From assembly GCA_900539455.1 (NCBI GenBank), contig UQCD01000001.1, forward strand, positions 323,908 to 387,907: a stretch of 64,000 bases of DNA, written 5' to 3'. Origin of the DNA: an uncultured Eubacteriales bacterium (GTDB taxonomy: Bacteria > Bacillota > Clostridia > Lachnospirales > Lachnospiraceae). Positions 60,027 to 64,000 of this stretch are shown here, in pieces. The translations under genes and the position numbers were made by a program. Each line of letters starts with the position of its first letter. Within the stretch, counting starts at the first letter, position 1. The notes beneath the pieces are model-generated. The model was given only the letters and a program-made list of their open reading frames with translations. It had not been told where the DNA came from and made no database searches.

Positions 60027-61949
60027 TTAGTTTGTTTTCTTCTTTTTTAATAAGCCTAGTAATATAGTTGACACGATTGTTCCTACTACTAATGCTACCA
60101 CATACATAAGTGGTTTTTCAACTACTGGGAAAACAAATATTCCTCCATGTGGTGCCATAAGCTCACAACCAAAGAACATTGATAATGCACCAGCTATTGC
60201 TGAGCCTACAACGCAGGATGGAATTATTCTCAATGGATCTGCTGCTGCATATGGTATCGCACCCTCTGATATAAACGAAAGTCCCATTATGAAGTTTACA
60301 GGTCCTGACTTTCTTTCCTCTTTTGTAAATTTATTTTTAAATAATAAGGTTGCAAGTGCTATTGCACATGGTGGCACCATACCACCTATCATAACTGCTG
60401 CCATTATATCGTAATTACCAGAGGCAATACTAGCCACACCAAATACATACGAAGCCTTGTTGACTGGTCCTCCTAAGTCCACTGCCATCATGCCTCCAAG
60501 AATAAGTCCAAGTATTACCTTACTTGTATCACCCATTCCTTTAAGTGCATTATTAAGTGCCTGATTTAATGCTCCTACAGGTGGCTCAATGACAAAGGTC
60601 ATTAATAAACCTACAATCAACACCCCAACTAATGGATAAATAAGTACCGGTTTAATACCATCTAATTTTTCTGGAAGGAAGCTGCATAACTTTTTTAGTC
60701 CCTCGATAATATAGCCTGCTGCAAAACCAATTACTAACGCACCTAAAAATCCACTTTTTCCTATAGATGCCATATAGCCACCTACAATACCAAGTGCAAG
60801 TGCCGGTCTGTCGCCAATACTCATTGCTATATAGCCTGAAAGAACTGGCAGCATAAATGCAAAGGCATATCCACCAACAGTTTTTAAAAATCTTGCCGGA
60901 GCTGTAATTGTTCCGAATGTGGATTTATCCTGTATTGCTGAAATATCTACTGATAAACCGTCTATCAAAAAGGCAAGTGCAATAAGAATACCACCGCCTA
61001 CTACAAAAGGAAGCATATGTGAAACACCATTCATAAGGTGCTTATAAATTGTATGCCAGCCAAACTTTTCACCTTCGCTGGTGCTTTCCTCAGCCTTTGA
61101 ATTTGAGGTTGCCTTGTAAACCTTTGCATCACCCTTAGCTATTTTTTCCAATAATTCCTCTGCTTTACTAATTCCATCAGAAACCTTACAAAAGATTACC
61201 TTTTTTCCATTAAATCTTTCTATTGGTACCTTTGTATCTGCTGCAATAATAATTCCGTCAGCCTCTTGTATTTCTTTTTCTGTAACAATATTTTTTGCTC
61301 CACCTGAGCCTCTGGTTTCAACCTTTATGTCATATCCCAGCTTTGCTGCTGCTTTTTCAAGACTTTCAGCTGCCATATAAGTATGGGCAATACCTGTAGG
61401 ACAGCCTGTAACAGCTAGTATTTTTACCTTTTTGGACTGGTTTTCTGCTACATCTTCATCATTTTTTTCTTTAGTCTCCTGCTTTTCATCCCTGTCACTT
61501 TCAGCTTCATCTATAATACTTAAAAATTCCTCCGGAGTAGCCGCAGCCTTTAGTTTTTTAGTAAAATCTTCATTCATAAGCATCATTGATAATTTACTAA
61601 GCACATCTAAATGTACATTATCCTCTGTATTTGGTGCTGCTATTAAAAATAATAGATTTACTTTTCCCCCGTCAAGAGAGTCAAAGTCCACACCTTCTGG
61701 AATAACCATTGCTGCAAGCCCCGGACTTTTAACTGCAGCACATTTTCCATGTGGAATAGCTATTCCTTCTCCAATACCAGTTGTCCCCTCCTCCTCTCTT
61801 TTATAAACCGTATTTCTATATTCAGCCTCGTTGCTTACATTTCCCGATTTTACCATAAGTGAAACTGCCTTATCTAAGGTTTCACTTTTACTTGACATTT
61901 TACAGCCAAGCTCAATACTTTCAATGTGTAATAAATCTTTAATTCTCAT
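60027..61949 (-). CDS. fruA: Fructose-specific PTS enzyme IIABC
   Basis: 640 residues, all three domains in one chain. EIIA (about 1-150) with the active His in GIAIPHGKCA; EIIB (about 172-270) with active Cys in VTGCPTGIAHTYMAAESLEKAA; EIIC (about 300-635) with eight or so membrane helices and VVGGGILIALAFLIDG, KLDGIKPVLIYPLVGVLIVG. Imports fructose as fructose 1-phosphate. A Glu/Lys/Asp-rich linker joins EIIA and EIIB. Third gene of fruR-fruK-fruA. Confidence 0.96.
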   Translation of the reverse strand: MRIKDLLHIESIELGCKMSSKSETLDKAVSLMVKSGNVSNEAEYRNTVYKREEEGTTGIGEGIAIPHGKCAAVKSPGLAAMVIPEGVDFDSLDGGKVNLLFLIAAPNTEDNVHLDVLSKLSMMLMNEDFTKKLKAAATPEEFLSIIDEAESDRDEKQETKEKNDEDVAENQSKKVKILAVTGCPTGIAHTYMAAESLEKAAAKLGYDIKVETRGSGGAKNIVTEKEIQEADGIIIAADTKVPIERFNGKKVIFCKVSDGISKAEELLEKIAKGDAKVYKATSNSKAEESTSEGEKFGWHTIYKHLMNGVSHMLPFVVGGGILIALAFLIDGLSVDISAIQDKSTFGTITAPARFLKTVGGYAFAFMLPVLSGYIAMSIGDRPALALGIVGGYMASIGKSGFLGALVIGFAAGYIIEGLKKLCSFLPEKLDGIKPVLIYPLVGVLIVGLLMTFVIEPPVGALNQALNNALKGMGDTSKVILGLILGGMMAVDLGGPVNKASYVFGVASIASGNYDIMAAVMIGGMVPPCAIALATLLFKNKFTKEERKSGPVNFIMGLSFISEGAIPYAAADPLRIIPSCVVGSAIAGALSMFFGCELMAPHGGIFVFPVVEKPLMYVVALVVGTIVSTILLGLLKKKKTN

Positions 61950-62050
61950 AAGTATTCTCCTTCCAACATTATATATTTTTTATCATCTGCATTTCTCTTT
62001 TCCAAAATGCAAATGAATTTTTTATATAGTTTTTATAAATTTCAGACTTT

Positions 62051-62956
62051 CTAATCCAGCTTTTTCATAAGCCCCATAACCTCTTCCTTTGTAGCAAGAT
62101 ATTGTGAAAATGCACTTGCACTTCCTGTAGCTACACCCATTTTAAATGCCTGCTCATAAGAGTAATTCTCAAGATACCCTGCAATAAATCCGGCTACCAT
62201 TGAATCTCCTGCACCAACAGAATTAACCAGCTTTCCTTTTGGTGCTTCGCTTTTATGCACTACATCCTTTTCGTCAATAAGCAAGGCTCCATCACCTGCC
62301 ATTGAAACTAACACATTTCTTGCACCCATTTCCTTGATTTTTTTAGCGTAAATTAAAACCTCCTCCTTTGATTTAATTTCAACTCCAAACATTTCTCCTA
62401 GCTCGTGATTATTAGGTTTTACTAGGAATGGCTTGTATTTTAATACATTTAAAAGCAAATCCTTTGTAGCATCTACTACTATTTTAATATCCTTATTTTG
62501 CAGATATTTCATTATGTTCATATAGATATTGTCGCTTATTGTATTAGGAATACTGCCTGCCAATACCAATATATCGCCAGCTTCCAGCTTATCCAGCTTT
62601 TCATATAATCTGGCAATATCCTCATTTGTTATATCTGGTCCAATACCATTGATTTCTGTTTCTACATTTCCCCTGATTTTTACATTAATTCTGGACATTC
62701 CCTTTGATAATTTAATGAAATCCGTATTACAACCATAATTTCTAAGCATAGCTTCTATGGTTTCTCCTGTAAAACCTGACAGGAAGCCAATGGCTGTGTT
62801 GTCATAGCCAAGATTTTTAAGGACTATAGATACATTCACTCCTTTTCCACCAGGTAAAATCTGCTCTTTACTAACACGATTTACACTTCCGGGAGTTAAA
62901 TTATCAACCTTTACTATATAATCTATAGCCGGGTTAAATGTTACAGTATAAATCAC
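62051..62956 (-). CDS. fruK: 1-phosphofructokinase
   Basis: 301 residues, PfkB family. Starts with GTG at 62956; the AAAGGAGG site lies inside the end of fruR. Motifs: TFNPAIDYIV at the N-terminus, PGGKGVNVSIVLKNLG, VKPNNHELGEMF and VGAGDSMVAGFIAGYL with the catalytic Asp. Converts fructose 1-phosphate to fructose 1,6-bisphosphate with ATP, bypassing the PPi-PFK step. Confidence 0.96.
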   Translation of the reverse strand: MIYTVTFNPAIDYIVKVDNLTPGSVNRVSKEQILPGGKGVNVSIVLKNLGYDNTAIGFLSGFTGETIEAMLRNYGCNTDFIKLSKGMSRINVKIRGNVETEINGIGPDITNEDIARLYEKLDKLEAGDILVLAGSIPNTISDNIYMNIMKYLQNKDIKIVVDATKDLLLNVLKYKPFLVKPNNHELGEMFGVEIKSKEEVLIYAKKIKEMGARNVLVSMAGDGALLIDEKDVVHKSEAPKGKLVNSVGAGDSMVAGFIAGYLENYSYEQAFKMGVATGSASAFSQYLATKEEVMGLMKKLD

Positions 62957-62957
62957 T

Positions 62958-63701
62958 TTAATCTACCTCCTTTATGTTTTTATGTTTTTTTAATTCACTG
63001 CTTTCAACCTTCATTGTAATAATTGTTGCCTCGTCAAACTCTCCAAATTTTACAGGTGATATACCATTGAATTTTGACTTATCAGCAAGTACATATTTTT
63101 CTTTTGTGTGTATAAATGCCTGATGCTTTACTGCTGCCTCCTTTACATCAGGTGTTGTATAGCCTCTTTCTATGCTAATGGCATTAGTACCGAAAAAGCC
63201 CTTTGTAAAGTTATATTTTTCTAATGTTCTTACTGTATCTTCTCCAACTACTGCCTCTGTTATTCCTTTTAATTCGCCACCCAGCATATAAACTGTTAAG
63301 CCTCGTCTGGCAAGCTTTTTTGCATGGCTGATTGCATTGGTAACAAAAACTGTTTCTTTTGTTGTAATATAATCAATCATCAGCTCTGTTGTAGTTCCTG
63401 CATCTATAAATACAAAATCTTTTTCTTTAATAAGTGATGCAGCATATCTGGCAATGGCTTCCTTTTCTTCTCTATAAAGGCTGCTTTTTTCCTCTACATC
63501 AATATCAGCTACTAAATAATTGTTGCAGGCAACTGCTCCACCATGAACCTTTATCAATCTTCCCTGATTGTGAAGCACCCCTAAATCTCTTCTGACAGTA
63601 GACTCTGAGGCTTGTAAAAAATCCATTAATTCTTGAACTGTTACGCTTTTCTTACTATCTACTAATTTTACTATTTCCATAAATCTTTCTTCCTGAAGCA
63701 T
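62958..63701 (-). CDS. fruR: DeoR-family repressor of the fructose operon
   Basis: 247 residues. N-terminal winged helix (about 5-58): VTVQELMDFLQASESTVRRDLGVLHNQGRLIKVHGGA, the DeoR signature, then the sugar-phosphate sensing domain with FIDAGTTTELMIDYI and LADKSKFNGIS. By family and position it senses fructose 1-phosphate and represses its own operon. A set of CATTTTCGTTC repeats covers its promoter and is the probable operator. Confidence 0.94.
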   Translation of the reverse strand: MLQEERFMEIVKLVDSKKSVTVQELMDFLQASESTVRRDLGVLHNQGRLIKVHGGAVACNNYLVADIDVEEKSSLYREEKEAIARYAASLIKEKDFVFIDAGTTTELMIDYITTKETVFVTNAISHAKKLARRGLTVYMLGGELKGITEAVVGEDTVRTLEKYNFTKGFFGTNAISIERGYTTPDVKEAAVKHQAFIHTKEKYVLADKSKFNGISPVKFGEFDEATIITMKVESSELKKHKNIKEVD

Positions 63702-63723
63702 ATATTCCTCTTTTCTGGATTAT

Positions 63724-63816
63724 CATTTTCCGTCATATTCGTTCATTTTCGTTCTTGTTATCTGTAGTATATATCCATTTTCGTTCATTGTCAATCATTT
63801 TCGTTCATTTTCGTTC
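63724..63816 (-). promoter_or_regulatory. fru promoter with six phased operator repeats
   Basis: Minus-strand promoter TTGACA (63789-63794), 17 bases, TATACT (63766-63771). Six copies of the direct repeat CATTTTCGTTC (plus-strand view) start at 63724 (imperfect), 63734 (imperfect), 63744, 63776, 63796 and 63806: spacings 10, 10, 32, 20 and 10 bases. They flank and overlap the promoter and should bind the DeoR-type regulator on one helix face. Confidence 0.85.
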
Positions 63817-63843
63817 AAAATATTTCACTTACTTTTAATATAC

Positions 63844-63938
63844 GGATTACTCCGTTGCTTCGCAACTCTCGTAATCCCCCACACCTCGAACTTGCGTAAA
63901 ATTTCGCTTCGCTTCATTTTACTTCGTTCTCGGTGCGG
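63844..63938. repeat. Structured GC-richer intergenic element (two large hairpins)
   Basis: First hairpin: GGATTAC (63844-63850) with GTAATCC (63871-63877) and inner GTTGC/GCAAC. Second: CCCC, ACC, GAAC and GTAAAAT (63896-63902) pair in order with ATTTTAC (63916-63922), GTTC, GGT and GGGG. GC content is well above the surroundings. Either a dispersed palindromic repeat or a structured RNA; direction unknown. Confidence 0.65.
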
Positions 63939-63946
63939 GGCGTGTC

Positions 63947-64000
63947 AAAAATAAAAGAAAGCTATTTTGTGCTAGCACAAAATAGCTTTCTTTTATTTTT
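63947..64000. terminator. Perfect 54-base palindrome, bidirectional terminator
   Basis: Arms 63947-63973 and 63974-64000 are exact complements (AAAAATAAAAGAAAGC...GCTTTCTTTTATTTTT), A-tract on one side and T-tract on the other. The palindrome touches the window edge and may extend. It would terminate transcripts from either side between fruR and the next gene. Confidence 0.85.

Noticed and set aside
63724..63816. CRISPR-like repeats at the fru promoter
   Set aside because: Eleven-base units overlap a consensus promoter next to a DeoR gene; they are operators.

Overview
The window is a low-GC, gene-dense stretch of a Gram-positive, diderm-lacking anaerobe, most likely a gut Lachnospiraceae (Clostridia). 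The basis is AT-rich codon use, AGGAGG-type ribosome binding sites, consensus sigma-A promoters, a lipoteichoic-acid-type synthase, pyrophosphate-linked glycolysis (PPi-PFK plus PPDK), a thiE-thiD fusion, and surface starch-binding proteins with a membrane-anchored pullulanase. No species can be named from the sequence alone. There are 56 genes that I accept, most on the minus strand; no rRNA, tRNA, CRISPR array or prophage was seen.

Layout. 1-4.6 kb: a competence cluster (comEA ... comEC, the latter cut by the window start) with a response regulator, a histidine kinase and a GerMN lipoprotein between the two com genes. 4.6-6.4 kb: a YdcZ-type membrane protein and an orphan solute-binding protein. 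6.4-10.2 kb: argD, argB and divergent argG. 10.3-15 kb: a small membrane protein and the operon RR - sensorless kinase - hflX - thyA - folA. 15-16.5 kb: thiC with a structured leader. 16.7-20.8 kb: a three-gene surface/secretion operon behind a cyclic-di-GMP-I riboswitch and attenuator. 20.9-28.5 kb: acpP, a FliD-like protein, an LtaS-like synthase, a NatAB-like ABC exporter and inorganic pyrophosphatase. 28.6-34.6 kb: thiazole synthesis genes (thiS, thiG, thiH, tenI/thiE-like), divergent THEP1-like NTPase and thiE-thiD fusion, then lgt. 34.7-41.7 kb: PPi-PFK, a GGDEF-EAL protein, a MacB-like ABC transporter and a HAD phosphatase. 41.8-47.1 kb: starch utilisation at the cell surface (pullulanase and two starch-binding proteins). 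47.3-52 kb: MATE exporter, polysaccharide deacetylase, GNAT, Nudix and a ParE/Phd-type toxin-antitoxin pair. 52.1-55.2 kb: an accessory island. 55.2-63.7 kb: ppdK, ptsI, ptsH and the fructose operon fruR-fruK-fruA. 63.8-64 kb: a strongly structured intergenic end.

The most unusual part is the 52.1-55.2 kb island. It is flanked by two near-identical copies (about 106 bp) of the 3' end and terminator of ppdK. It carries an SMC/OLD-like AAA ATPase paired with a small protein that has a D...ExK (PD-(D/E)XK-like) motif, which looks like an unnamed two-gene defence system of Septu/OLD-like logic. It also carries an IS200-type element with tnpA only, whose 3' end encodes a pseudoknotted RNA resembling an omega-RNA although no tnpB is present.

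Other regulatory structures stand out: the c-di-GMP riboswitch (with a GGDEF-EAL protein encoded 15 kb away), a thiC leader with mutually exclusive pairings and no TPP-riboswitch core, a terminator whose 3' arm is also the ydcZ ribosome binding site, a six-copy phased operator array at the fructose operon, and a perfect palindrome over the toxin-antitoxin promoter. Metabolically the window links arginine, thiamine and folate/dTMP synthesis with starch and fructose use and a pyrophosphate-based upper/lower glycolysis.
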